Of a stretch of 26,685 nt of DNA, positions 8,575-16,318 are shown piece by piece (the first letter of the stretch is position 1; each line of letters opens with the position of its first letter). Source of the stretch: an uncultured Bacteroidota bacterium (lineage in GTDB: Bacteria; Bacteroidota; Bacteroidia; Chitinophagales; Chitinophagaceae); contig CAIWHF010000237.1 of the NCBI GenBank assembly GCA_903912405.1, positions 1-26,685 on the forward strand, given 5' to 3'. Below the pieces are notes generated by a model, which had not been told where the DNA came from, did not search any database, and was given only the letters and a program-made list of their open reading frames with translations. The translations under genes and the position numbers were made by a program.

Positions 8575-9508
8575 GTCGATTTGTTAGGTATGAAAAACAC
8601 ATGCATAATTTAGAGCAAACTCCAATTGATAATATAGTTTGTGGAATTGCATGTTGTAAAGCAATTATTCGTTTTAAAAAAGTAGGTATGGGAAGAGCCC
8701 TTGCATAGGCCTGCATTTCTGAAACAGTAACTATTTTTAAATTTCTTATCATGCGCCACCAGGCGTCGTATGCGAGTATGGATGCAGTAGATACTGGTCC
8801 ATATTGTTGATATAGCAACAGCCATTCATATACTTCAACTGATGGGTTTCTAAAACAACTATTAGTTACTTGTGAGTCGTTGTAACTCATATTGATTAAA
8901 GGCTTGTCTATATATCCGCATGTTGTTGTTTGTAACATTCTTATATATCCTTCAATGTCTACAAGCCATTTATAGGATGGGTTGTACCAAGTATTGAAAT
9001 TATTTTTAAACAATACTACAGAAGGGTTGCCAATTTTATTTTCTGCTAATAATAGAAAAGGGTTTTTAATAATTTTTTTAAACGCACCTTTTTGTATTGT
9101 TTTGTTTTGATAATGGTTTGTTGTTTCAAAATAAGCGTTGTAGCCTGAGAAAATAATTTCTTTATGGTCATCAATAGCACTAGCAAATGCAGATAGACTA
9201 TCAGCTGAAGAGAAAAAATCATCGTCATGCATTACCTTTATCCATCGTCCGGAAGCATATTCCATACCTGCCGTCCAGTTTTTGGGCGTACCTAAAGCTT
9301 CCTTATTTCTTATATATTCTAATGGAAACGGAACACTAAGTGTTTTTACATACTGTTCTATGCTATCATTAGAGGAATCATCTGTTATAATAACCTCTAA
9401 ATTTTTATACTTTTGTATAGCTATACTATCTAAAAGACGCTTTAAATAGTGGATTCGATTGTAAGTGCCAATACAAATAGAGATTTCACAATTTTTTTGT
9501 TCAATCAT
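8567..9508 (-). CDS. GT2-family glycosyltransferase
   Basis: A 313-residue predicted inverting glycosyltransferase and the first gene of the three-gene minus-strand unit. The GT-A nucleotide-binding half is clear: EISICIGTYNRIHYLKRLLD near the start (8-27), VIITDDSSND (39-48), a NWTAGMEYASGRWI helix (77-90), and the DXD-type metal site in KVMHDDDFF (91-99). The C-terminal half is less conserved and I cannot assign a donor or acceptor. The start is chosen because the GT-A beta strand begins within ten residues of it and no other Met is nearby. Its start codon lies only 22 nt from that of the divergent FkbM methyltransferase gene, so its promoter must sit in or near the coding part of that gene. 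It acts with the following glycosyltransferase and flippase in assembling a surface glycan (inferred from context). Confidence 0.88.
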   Translation of the reverse strand: MIEQKNCEISICIGTYNRIHYLKRLLDSIAIQKYKNLEVIITDDSSNDSIEQYVKTLSVPFPLEYIRNKEALGTPKNWTAGMEYASGRWIKVMHDDDFFSSADSLSAFASAIDDHKEIIFSGYNAYFETTNHYQNKTIQKGAFKKIIKNPFLLLAENKIGNPSVVLFKNNFNTWYNPSYKWLVDIEGYIRMLQTTTCGYIDKPLINMSYNDSQVTNSCFRNPSVEVYEWLLLYQQYGPVSTASILAYDAWWRMIRNLKIVTVSEMQAYARALPIPTFLKRIIALQHAIPQTILSIGVCSKLCMCFSYLTNRHE

Positions 9509-9530
9509 TGATATTTAAATATGTAAATTT

Positions 9531-10364
9531 ATGAAAACCCTTTTAAAACCTTTGTTTGATGCAGTTTTGTATCGATGGAACAAATTTAATTTAAAAAAAC
9601 AACAACAACAAATTGCCGGTTTAGATTGGTTTTCCATTAAAAAACTAAAACACGATAAGAGTTCCCATTTAAAATTGCATCGCTCCCAAATAGGAGACTT
9701 TTATTACACTCAAGCACAACAATTATATCATGGCTTACAAGAGGTTCTGGTTGAAGAGATTTACAAAGTAACTTTAGCTCCCAATGCACGCATTATAGAT
9801 TGTGGGGCCAATATCGGTATTAGCGTTTTGTATTTTAAAAGCATTTGTCCAACGGCTGTTATTACAGCTTTTGAGCCAGATAAACATAATTTCGAATTGC
9901 TCACCAAAAATTGTATTGTGAACAATTTAAACCATGTTGATTTGATTGAGGCTGCTGTCTGGAAAGAAAATACTGATTTGAAATTTATGGCTCAAGGCGG
10001 CATGGATAGTAAAATAAGTATAGGTGCAGAAGAGGGCGTTGTTGTTAAAGCGCAATCCTTAACTAGGTATTTACAAGAGCCCGTTGACTTTTTAAAACTA
10101 GATATTGAAGGAGCTGAATTTGAGGTATTGAAAAATATTAAAGATTACTTGAGTAATATTACCAACCTTTTTATAGAATACCACGGTGCTTTTACACAAA
10201 CTAACGAATTGGTAGAAATATTAGATATGTTACAAAAAGCAGGTTTTTATGTGTATATAAAAGAGGCTTGCAATGTATACCCAACGCCTTTCCTCATCAC
10301 CTCCAAACATGCCCAATTTGATGTGCAGTTGAATATTTTTTGTAGAAAAGCAAGTAAAGATTAA
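9531..10364 (+). CDS. FkbM-family SAM-dependent methyltransferase
   Basis: A 277-residue class I (Rossmann-fold) methyltransferase of the FkbM family, whose members often O-methylate sugars or polyketides. Motif I is IIDCGANIG (88-96), the SAM-binding loop. The acidic end of beta 2 is FEPD (114-117), and the family motif LKLDIEGAE is at 188-196, followed by LFIEYHG. Residues 1-80 are a family-variable N-terminus with a Gln run (24-27) in a Lys/Gln-rich stretch. No signal peptide is present, so it acts in the cytoplasm. Diverging from the glycosyltransferase/flippase unit, it may methylate the same glycan before export, which is inference from proximity. The start is the first Met after an in-frame stop at 9524. 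No clear terminator was found downstream. The family call is strong; the substrate is unknown. Confidence 0.9.
   Translation: MKTLLKPLFDAVLYRWNKFNLKKQQQQIAGLDWFSIKKLKHDKSSHLKLHRSQIGDFYYTQAQQLYHGLQEVLVEEIYKVTLAPNARIIDCGANIGISVLYFKSICPTAVITAFEPDKHNFELLTKNCIVNNLNHVDLIEAAVWKENTDLKFMAQGGMDSKISIGAEEGVVVKAQSLTRYLQEPVDFLKLDIEGAEFEVLKNIKDYLSNITNLFIEYHGAFTQTNELVEILDMLQKAGFYVYIKEACNVYPTPFLITSKHAQFDVQLNIFCRKASKD
9581..9611 (-). promoter_or_regulatory. Candidate promoter for the glycosyltransferase/flippase unit, inside the fkbM-type coding region
   Basis: On the minus strand a perfect TAnnTTTG box (TAAATTTG, 9588 to 9581) is preceded by a run of four TTG triplets (9611 to 9600). Two of these sit 17 and 20 nt before the box, the normal Bacteroidota spacing. 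It would give a leader of about 65-70 nt. The same bases encode the Lys/Gln-rich start of the methyltransferase, so a chance match in AT-rich codons is possible. Confidence 0.4.
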
Positions 10365-10457
10365 ACCTAAAATAGGCCGTTTTTATAACTAATTCTAATA
10401 GGTCTTTTATGAGTGCTGTTATTTTTCAAAAATCTTTCTAAATACTTTAAAATAACC

Positions 10458-10487
10458 TTGTAAATTCCTTTACTAGGCTTAACTTTG
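10458..10487 (+). promoter_or_regulatory. Promoter of the nuoA-N operon
   Basis: TTG (10458-10460) and TAACTTTG (10480-10487) are separated by 19 nt, a full match to the Bacteroidota primary sigma-factor consensus TTG/TAnnTTTG. The box ends 34 nt before the nuoA start codon, leaving a leader of roughly 25-30 nt. The gap between the FkbM gene and nuoA otherwise shows nothing beyond AT-rich sequence. Confidence 0.75.
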
Positions 10488-10521
10488 TCGGGCAAAATAA
10501 CAAATTCTATATTTCTCAATT

Positions 10522-10917
10522 ATGACACTTTCTGTATTACTTAATAGTGCTTCCAATACATCACTTAATTATTTACCCATTGTGATTCAATTGGTGGTAG
10601 CCATAGGCTTTGTGGCGTTTATGATGAGTGTAACCCATTTGCTTGGGCCTAAAAGACGCACTAGTGACAAATTAGCCAATTTTGAAAGTGGTATCGAATC
10701 GGTTGGGAATGCTCGTCAACCCATGGCAATCAAGTATTTTTTGGTGGCTATTTTATTCGTTTTATTTGATGTAGAAGTTATTTTCTTCTACCCCTATGCG
10801 GTGAATTTCAAAGCCCTCGGAAAAGAAGGGTTTTTAGCGGTACTGATGTTTGTAACTTTCTTTTTAGTGGGATTTATCTATATCCGCAAAAGAGGTGCTT
10901 TGGATTGGGAGGAATAA
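10522..10917 (+). CDS. nuoA: NADH-quinone oxidoreductase subunit A (Complex I)
   Basis: A 131-residue membrane subunit of respiratory Complex I (ND3 homologue). Three transmembrane helices lie near residues 17-40, 70-92 and 100-120. The conserved loop between helices 1 and 2 carries the FESGIES segment (54-60). The second helix has LFDVEVIFFYPYA, with the family's conserved Asp and Glu residues. The loop lies near the quinone site and links quinone reduction to proton pumping. It is the first gene of the operon and lies just behind a good promoter. Length is normal for the family. The short Asn/Ser-rich N-terminus before helix 1 is slightly longer than in E. coli relatives. Confidence 0.97.
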   Translation: MTLSVLLNSASNTSLNYLPIVIQLVVAIGFVAFMMSVTHLLGPKRRTSDKLANFESGIESVGNARQPMAIKYFLVAILFVLFDVEVIFFYPYAVNFKALGKEGFLAVLMFVTFFLVGFIYIRKRGALDWEE

Positions 10918-10964
10918 ACATTTTTATAAAAAACTAGTTTTACAAACAATATTTTAAATTTTAT

Positions 10965-11525
10965 ATGCGTCCAGTTCAATATAATACCAACCTTAAAATG
11001 GTTGACTTGCCGGAAGGTCATACCGGCGAAGGCTTTTTTGCAACGTCTTTAAATAATGTAATTGGCTTAGCTAGAAAAAACTCTATTTGGCCATTGCCTT
11101 TTGCCACTTCTTGCTGTGGTATTGAGTTTATGGCTACCATGGCGGCCCACTATGATTTAGCACGTTTTGGATCGGAGCGCCTTGGCTTTAGTCCACGCCA
11201 ATGCGATTTATTAATGGTTATGGGTACCATCTCTAAAAAAATGGCCCCTATTTTGCGTCAAGTTTACCTTCAAATGGCCGAACCCCGCTGGGTGTTGGCA
11301 GTAGGTGCTTGCGCTTCTAGTGGCGGTATTTTTGATAGCTATTCTGTTTTACAAGGCATCGATCAAGTCATACCGGTAGATGTATATGTTCCCGGCTGTC
11401 CTCCACGACCAGAGGCTATTATTGACGGGATTATGAAAATCCAAGAATTGGTGGGACAAGAGAGCTTACGCCGCAGAAATAGTGAACAATATAAAGGACT
11501 TTTAGAAAGCTACGGAATTCAATAG
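10965..11525 (+). CDS. nuoB: NADH-quinone oxidoreductase subunit B (Complex I, cluster N2)
   Basis: A 186-residue peripheral-arm subunit (PSST homologue) that carries the [4Fe-4S] cluster N2, the direct electron donor to quinone. The ligands are visible: the adjacent pair C50-C51 in ATSCCGIEFM, C116 in AVGACASSGG, and C145 in VPGCPPRPEAI. The LARFGSERLGFSPRQ segment (65-79) is the usual family signature. No membrane segment is present. It follows nuoA by 47 nt and is followed by nuoC after 3 nt. The short Tyr- and Asn-containing N-terminus is variable, and the ATG at 10965 has an A/T-rich upstream stretch and no Shine-Dalgarno. Confidence 0.97.
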   Translation: MRPVQYNTNLKMVDLPEGHTGEGFFATSLNNVIGLARKNSIWPLPFATSCCGIEFMATMAAHYDLARFGSERLGFSPRQCDLLMVMGTISKKMAPILRQVYLQMAEPRWVLAVGACASSGGIFDSYSVLQGIDQVIPVDVYVPGCPPRPEAIIDGIMKIQELVGQESLRRRNSEQYKGLLESYGIQ

Positions 11526-11528
11526 CAT

Positions 11529-12041
11529 ATGACACACGAACAAATTATTGAAACATTGGAAGCTGCCTTTGCAGGCCAACTAAGTGATTGTGATACCGCA
11601 CACGGCATTAGCTCGATAACCATACCGGCTGCAGCTAATTTAAAAGTGTTGCAATTCTTGTATGATAGCGAAGATATGCAATTTCGCTTCCTCACCGATT
11701 TAACAGCGGTGCATTATCCCAACAGAACTAATGAAGAACTTTGTGTAGTCTATCACTTACACAGTCTTTATTTAAACAAGCGTTTACGATTAAAATTATA
11801 TGTGCCCGTTGCTGCACCAAAAGTGTTTACAGCATCTAAGCTCTTCTCTGGTGCTAATTGGATGGAGCGTGAAACCTTCGACTTTTTTGGCGTTGATTTT
11901 GTAGGCCATCCAAATTTGAAACGTATTTTAAATGTAGATGAGATGGATTACTTCCCAATGCGAAAAGAATATCCGATGGAAGATCCAACGCGTATTGATA
12001 AAGATGATGAAATGTTTGGTCGTGGAGGAACAATTTGTTAA
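11529..12041 (+). CDS. nuoC: NADH-quinone oxidoreductase subunit C (Complex I)
   Basis: A 170-residue hydrophilic subunit (30 kDa/ND9 homologue) that packs against NuoD near the quinone cavity and holds no cofactor itself. The family signature is at residues 115-137: WMERETFDFFGVDFVGHPN, followed by LKRIL, then MRKEYPMEDPTR. The N-terminal alpha/beta part is less conserved. It is a separate gene, not fused to nuoD as in E. coli, which is the common state in Bacteroidota. It starts 3 nt after nuoB stops, so the two are probably translationally coupled. It ends in GRGGTIC without a longer extension. Confidence 0.96.
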   Translation: MTHEQIIETLEAAFAGQLSDCDTAHGISSITIPAAANLKVLQFLYDSEDMQFRFLTDLTAVHYPNRTNEELCVVYHLHSLYLNKRLRLKLYVPVAAPKVFTASKLFSGANWMERETFDFFGVDFVGHPNLKRILNVDEMDYFPMRKEYPMEDPTRIDKDDEMFGRGGTIC

Positions 12042-12062
12042 TTACTTAAAGAAATTATTGCC

Positions 12063-13295
12063 ATGTCAGCACATATACATTTAGACGAAGCCTCTATTCA
12101 AAAACAAACGACCACGCTCAATCTTGGGCCTACTCACCCAGCTACACACGGGGTGTTTCAGAATATTTTGGAAATGGATGGAGAACGTATCGTTAGCGCA
12201 GTGCCCACTGTTGGCTATATTCATAGAGCATTCGAAAAAATTGCAGAACGTAGACCATATTACCAAATCACTCCACTTACCGATCGATTAAATTATTGCT
12301 CATCTCCTATCAACAATATGGGATGGCACATTACAGTAGAGCGCTTATTGGGCATTAAAACACCAAAGCGCGTTGACTATTTACGTGTTATCATCATGGA
12401 ATTGTCTCGTATTGCCGATCATTTGGTGTGCAATTCGGTAATTGGCGTGGATACGGGAGCGTTGACCAGTTTCGTTTATGTATTTGAATTTAGAGAGCAT
12501 ATTTATGAGATTTTTGAAGCTGTTTGCGGCTCTCGATTAACCACTAATATTGGTCGCTTTGGCGGTTTTGAACGTAATTTTCCTCAAGAGGCATTCGATA
12601 AAATCAATAAATTTTTAGAAGCGTTTCCACGCGGTATGAAAGAGTTTGAATCCTTGCTTACGCGCAACCGCATCTTTATGGAGCGCACCATGGGTGTAGG
12701 CGGTATTAGTGCAGAAAGAGCGTTGAATTATAGTTTTACAGGACCCAATTTGCGTGCAGCTGGAGTTGATTATGATGTACGTGTGGCGCAACCCTATAGT
12801 TCTTACGAAGATTTCGATTTCAAAATTCCAGTCGGCACAACTGGTGATGTATATGATCGTTTCTTAGTGCGCAACCAAGAAATTTGGGAAAGCTTAAGCA
12901 TTATCAAACAAGCGCTCGAAAAAATTGCTGCTTTAGAAGCTGCAGATCCAAGTCAGAAAGAAGTTTTCTATGCACCAGAAGCAGATAAATATCATTTACC
13001 ACCCAAAGAAGATGTGTATACCAAAATGGAAGCACTAATCTTCCACTTCAAAATGGTGATGGGTGAAATTGAAGTATTACCAGGCGAAATTTACTCGGCT
13101 GTAGAAGGAGGCAATGGAGAAGTAGGTTATTATTTAATCAGCGATGGCGGTAGAACCCCGTATCGCTTACATTTTAGAAGACCTTGCTTTATTTATTACC
13201 AAGCATACCCAGAAATTATACAAGGTAGTTTACTAAGTGATGCGGTAGTTACGATGAGTAGTTTAAACCTAATTGCCGGAGAATTAGACGCATAA
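12063..13295 (+). CDS. nuoD: NADH-quinone oxidoreductase subunit D (Complex I, quinone site)
   Basis: A 410-residue subunit (49 kDa homologue) that forms the quinone-binding pocket with NuoB. It derives from the large subunit of NiFe hydrogenases. Near the N-terminus, LNLGPTHPATHGVFQNILE contains the conserved His residues of the quinone site. It is followed by GYIHRAFEKIAERRPYYQ and DRLNYCSSPINN, all typical of NuoD. Further marks are RIADHLVCN, GGFERNFP and, toward the end, EGGNGEVGYYLISDGG and SLNLIAGELDA. It lacks the hydrogenase NiFe cysteines, as expected. The first roughly 17 residues (Ser, His, Asp and Glu rich) are variable. Length is normal for a non-fused NuoD. Confidence 0.97.
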   Translation: MSAHIHLDEASIQKQTTTLNLGPTHPATHGVFQNILEMDGERIVSAVPTVGYIHRAFEKIAERRPYYQITPLTDRLNYCSSPINNMGWHITVERLLGIKTPKRVDYLRVIIMELSRIADHLVCNSVIGVDTGALTSFVYVFEFREHIYEIFEAVCGSRLTTNIGRFGGFERNFPQEAFDKINKFLEAFPRGMKEFESLLTRNRIFMERTMGVGGISAERALNYSFTGPNLRAAGVDYDVRVAQPYSSYEDFDFKIPVGTTGDVYDRFLVRNQEIWESLSIIKQALEKIAALEAADPSQKEVFYAPEADKYHLPPKEDVYTKMEALIFHFKMVMGEIEVLPGEIYSAVEGGNGEVGYYLISDGGRTPYRLHFRRPCFIYYQAYPEIIQGSLLSDAVVTMSSLNLIAGELDA

Positions 13296-13313
13296 TAAAG
13301 ACATTAATAACGT

Positions 13314-13808
13314 ATGAAACAATTTTCAGCAGAACAATTAAATCAAGTACAAGCTATTATAGCACGCTACCCTGAAGGGAAACAAAAAAGTGCGCTAATA
13401 CCTTTGCTTCATCTCGCTCAAGAAACTTTTGGTGGCTGGTTAGATACCGATACCATGGATTATATAGCATCTTTACTAACCATCAAACCGATTGAAGTTT
13501 ATGAAGTAGCTTCTTTCTATTCCATGTTTCACATGAAGCCCGTAGGCAAGCACGTTTTCGAAGTTTGCCAAACCGGTCCTTGCATGTTAAATGGTAGCGA
13601 TGAAATCATAGCCTATATCAAAGAAAAATTAGGCATCGAAGCTGGTCAAACAACTGCAGATGGTTTATTTACTTTAAAACCGGTAGAATGTTTGGGTGCT
13701 TGTGGATATGCGCCTATGATGCAATTGGGCAAACACTATAAAGAGTTTTTGACCAAAGAAAAAGTGGATCAAATAATTGAAGAATTAAGAACGGCATCAA
13801 AAAATTAA
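13314..13808 (+). CDS. nuoE: NADH-quinone oxidoreductase subunit E (Complex I, cluster N1a)
   Basis: A 164-residue subunit (24 kDa homologue) of the NADH-dehydrogenase module. It has a helical N-terminal part (residues 1-75, with IEVYEVASFYSMF) and a thioredoxin-like C-terminal domain. The [2Fe-2S] N1a ligands are C85 and C90 in VCQTGPC, and C126 and C130 in CLGACGYAP. It pairs with NuoF. Its presence together with nuoF and nuoG shows that this Complex I accepts electrons from NADH directly, unlike the Nuo clusters of some gut Bacteroidota that lack these subunits. It starts 18 nt after nuoD and is followed by nuoF after 22 nt. Confidence 0.97.
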   Translation: MKQFSAEQLNQVQAIIARYPEGKQKSALIPLLHLAQETFGGWLDTDTMDYIASLLTIKPIEVYEVASFYSMFHMKPVGKHVFEVCQTGPCMLNGSDEIIAYIKEKLGIEAGQTTADGLFTLKPVECLGACGYAPMMQLGKHYKEFLTKEKVDQIIEELRTASKN

Positions 13809-13830
13809 AAAAATCATAAAGCAATAGCTT

Positions 13831-15183
13831 ATGTCTAAAAAGATATTATTAGAACATGCCCATATTGAAGGCATTCGTTTTTATGAAACCTATCGAAAAA
13901 ATGGTGGCTATAGAAGTGTGGAGAAAGCACTAAAAATGAGCCCAGACGAAATTGTAGAAGAGGTTAAAAAAAGTGGCTTAAGAGGTCGTGGTGGCGCAGG
14001 TTTCCCCACCGGTATGAAGTGGAGTTTTTTGGCGAAGCCAGAAGGGGTTCCACGTCATTTGGTATGCAATGCCGACGAGTCGGAACCCGGCACTTTCAAG
14101 GATCGTTATTTAATGGAATTCCTTCCGCATTTATTAATTGAAGGCTTGATAGTATCTTCTTATGCCTTGGGTTCTAATGCAACATATATCTATATTCGTG
14201 GCGAGTATGCGTGGATTACTGATATTTTAGAGCAAGCTATTACAGAAGCTAAAGCTAATGGTTGGTTAGGCAAAAATATTTTAGGTACCGGTTTCGATTG
14301 CGAAATTTATGTGCAACGCGGAGCGGGTGCTTATATCTGTGGTGAAGAAACTGCTTTGATTGAAAGCTTAGAGGGCAAACGCGGTAATCCACGTATCAAA
14401 CCTCCATTCCCAGCGATTCAAGGGCTTTGGATGCGACCTACCGTAGTAAACAATGTAGAAACCTTAGCAGCTGTGGTGCCTATTATTAATATGGGTGGCG
14501 ACGAATATGCAAAAATAGGTGTAGGAAAATCTACCGGCACCAAACTACTTTCTGTTTGTGGTAATGTAAATAAACCAGGTGTATACGAAATAGATATGAC
14601 CATCTCTGTAGAAGAATTTATATACAGCGATACGTATTGTGGTGGCATTCCTAACGGAAAAAAATTGAAAGCATGTATACCAGGCGGCTCTTCCGTACCT
14701 ATTTTACCGGCTAATTTATTATTAAAAACAGCCAAAGGGGAAACCCGTATGATGAATTACGAAAGTCTTGCTGATGGTGGTTTCGCAACAGGATCTATGA
14801 TGGGGTCGGGTGGTTTTATTGTGTTAGATGAAACACAATGTATCGTTCGCCATACGATGAGTCTTGCTCGTTTTTACAACCATGAAAGTTGTGGCCAATG
14901 CAGTCCTTGCAGAGAAGGTACGGGCTGGATGTATAAAATCTTGAAAAACATTGAATACGGTCATGGTAAAATGAGCGATATAGATTTACTATGGGATGTG
15001 CAACGAAAAATTGAAGGCAACACCATTTGTCCATTAGGAGATGCAGCAGCTTGGCCTGTGGCAGCTGCTATTCGTCATTTTAGAGATGAGTTTGAATGGC
15101 ATATTAATAATCCGGTAGAAGCACAAACGCGTAACTATGGATTAGCGCATTATGCAGATCCTATTCATGTGCCAACTGTTTAA
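13831..15183 (+). CDS. nuoF: NADH-quinone oxidoreductase subunit F (Complex I, NADH/FMN site)
   Basis: A 450-residue subunit (51 kDa homologue) that oxidises NADH through FMN and passes electrons to cluster N3. The Gly-rich loop GLRGRGGAGFPTG (49-61) is the NADH/FMN-binding signature. NADESEPGTFKDR (80-92) contacts FMN, and GAGAYICGEETALIESLEG (164-182) is the other family signature. The [4Fe-4S] ligands are C354, C357 and C360 in ESCGQCSPCREG, and C400 in TICPLGDAAAWP. The SLBB-type region lies between roughly 240 and 330. The length is ordinary and all cofactor residues are present. The last 25 or so residues after HFRDEFEWHI are variable. Confidence 0.98.
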   Translation: MSKKILLEHAHIEGIRFYETYRKNGGYRSVEKALKMSPDEIVEEVKKSGLRGRGGAGFPTGMKWSFLAKPEGVPRHLVCNADESEPGTFKDRYLMEFLPHLLIEGLIVSSYALGSNATYIYIRGEYAWITDILEQAITEAKANGWLGKNILGTGFDCEIYVQRGAGAYICGEETALIESLEGKRGNPRIKPPFPAIQGLWMRPTVVNNVETLAAVVPIINMGGDEYAKIGVGKSTGTKLLSVCGNVNKPGVYEIDMTISVEEFIYSDTYCGGIPNGKKLKACIPGGSSVPILPANLLLKTAKGETRMMNYESLADGGFATGSMMGSGGFIVLDETQCIVRHTMSLARFYNHESCGQCSPCREGTGWMYKILKNIEYGHGKMSDIDLLWDVQRKIEGNTICPLGDAAAWPVAAAIRHFRDEFEWHINNPVEAQTRNYGLAHYADPIHVPTV

Positions 15184-15217
15184 AAATAATAATCGCTAAC
15201 GCGAAAAAAAATATAAC

Positions 15218-16288
15218 ATGAGTGAACAAATTAAAGTAACGATTGATAATATTACGGTAGCCGTAGCACCAGGCACTACTATTTTACAAGCAGCACGACA
15301 AATTGGAGGAGAAGTAACACCTCCTGCGATGTGCTATTACAGTAAACTAGAAGGAAGTGGCGGCAAATGCCGTACCTGTTTGGTGGAAGTTTCGAAAGGC
15401 TCTGAAAAAGATCCTCGACCTATGCCAAAATTAGTAGCTAGTTGTCGTACCCCAGTATCCGATGGTATGGAGGTTAAAAATATTACCTCTCCAAAAGTAT
15501 TAGATGCTCGAGCTGGTATTGTAGAAATGTTATTGATCAATCACCCGTTGGATTGCCCTGTTTGTGACCAAGCTGGAGAATGTCATTTGCAAGATTTGAG
15601 TTATGAGCATGGTGCAAGCAGCACACGATATGAGTTTGATAGACGTACGTTTGAAAAAGAAGATATAGGCCCATATATTCAATTACATATGAATCGTTGT
15701 ATTCTTTGCTATCGTTGTGTATACACGGCAGATCAACTTACGGGCAAACGCGAGCATGGTGTATTAGATCGTGGCGATCATGCTGCTATTAGTACGTGTA
15801 TTGGGAAAGCATTAGACAATGATTTTATTGGCAATGTAATAGATGTTTGTCCAGTAGGGGCATTAACCGATAAAACATTCCGATTCAAAAATCGGGTATG
15901 GTTTACTAAGCCGGTAGACGCCCATCGTGATTGTCCTACCTGCTCAGGAAAAACAAGATTATGGATGCGTGGTGATGAAGTATATCGCGTGACTGCAAGA
16001 AAAGATAAATGGGGCGAAGTAGAAGAGTGGATTTGTAATACCTGTCGTTTCGATAAAAAACAAGCAAGTGATTGGACGATAGAAGGACCAAGTAAAATTG
16101 ATCGCCATAGTGTAATTGCACAAGGCCATTACGAAGGAGTATTGAAACCGCAAAATTTCTTACCAGAAGTCATTGGTAGAAATCCAAAATTACTGATGAA
16201 TATTCATGATGTAAGTGGTGTCAATAAAAATGATATTGAATTGAGTAAATTAAATGGTCCTGCTCATGCAGCGGATTTTGAGCAATAA
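15218..16288 (+). CDS. nuoG: NADH-quinone oxidoreductase subunit G, short form lacking the molybdopterin-oxidoreductase domain
   Basis: A 356-residue iron-sulfur subunit (75 kDa homologue), much shorter than the roughly 700-900 residues of E. coli or mitochondrial forms. The N-terminal ferredoxin domain has [2Fe-2S] ligands C39, C51, C54 and C76. The next cluster has H109, C113, C116 and C122 in HPLDCPVCDQAGEC. The third cluster has C161, C164 and C167 in CILCYRC, plus C211 in DVCPVGAL. A fourth cysteine set, C239-x2-C242-x30-C273-x2-C276, sits where the small N7-containing domain of longer NuoG proteins begins. After about residue 290 a 65-residue tail of unknown fold replaces the large C-terminal domain. 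From memory, short NuoG is common in Bacteroidota, so this is not a truncation mutation: the frame is intact and the operon continues 30 nt later. It passes electrons from NuoF toward NuoI. Confidence 0.95.
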   Translation: MSEQIKVTIDNITVAVAPGTTILQAARQIGGEVTPPAMCYYSKLEGSGGKCRTCLVEVSKGSEKDPRPMPKLVASCRTPVSDGMEVKNITSPKVLDARAGIVEMLLINHPLDCPVCDQAGECHLQDLSYEHGASSTRYEFDRRTFEKEDIGPYIQLHMNRCILCYRCVYTADQLTGKREHGVLDRGDHAAISTCIGKALDNDFIGNVIDVCPVGALTDKTFRFKNRVWFTKPVDAHRDCPTCSGKTRLWMRGDEVYRVTARKDKWGEVEEWICNTCRFDKKQASDWTIEGPSKIDRHSVIAQGHYEGVLKPQNFLPEVIGRNPKLLMNIHDVSGVNKNDIELSKLNGPAHAADFEQ

Positions 16289-16318
16289 TATTATTAACGA
16301 ATTACAACTTATAACTAC

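Noticed and set aside
10365..10457. Possible terminator or small RNA after the FkbM methyltransferase gene
   Set aside because: Only a weak 5-bp inverted repeat with a long loop (around AGGCC and GGTCT) was found, with no T-tract of note.
14418..14735. A 105-residue minus-strand open frame across nuoF
   Set aside because: It is a shadow of the conserved nuoF frame and has no promoter or family match.
15218..16288. NuoG as a pseudogene or frameshift truncation
   Set aside because: The frame is intact, ends cleanly, and the next gene follows at normal operon spacing. The missing domain matches the short NuoG form expected in this phylum.
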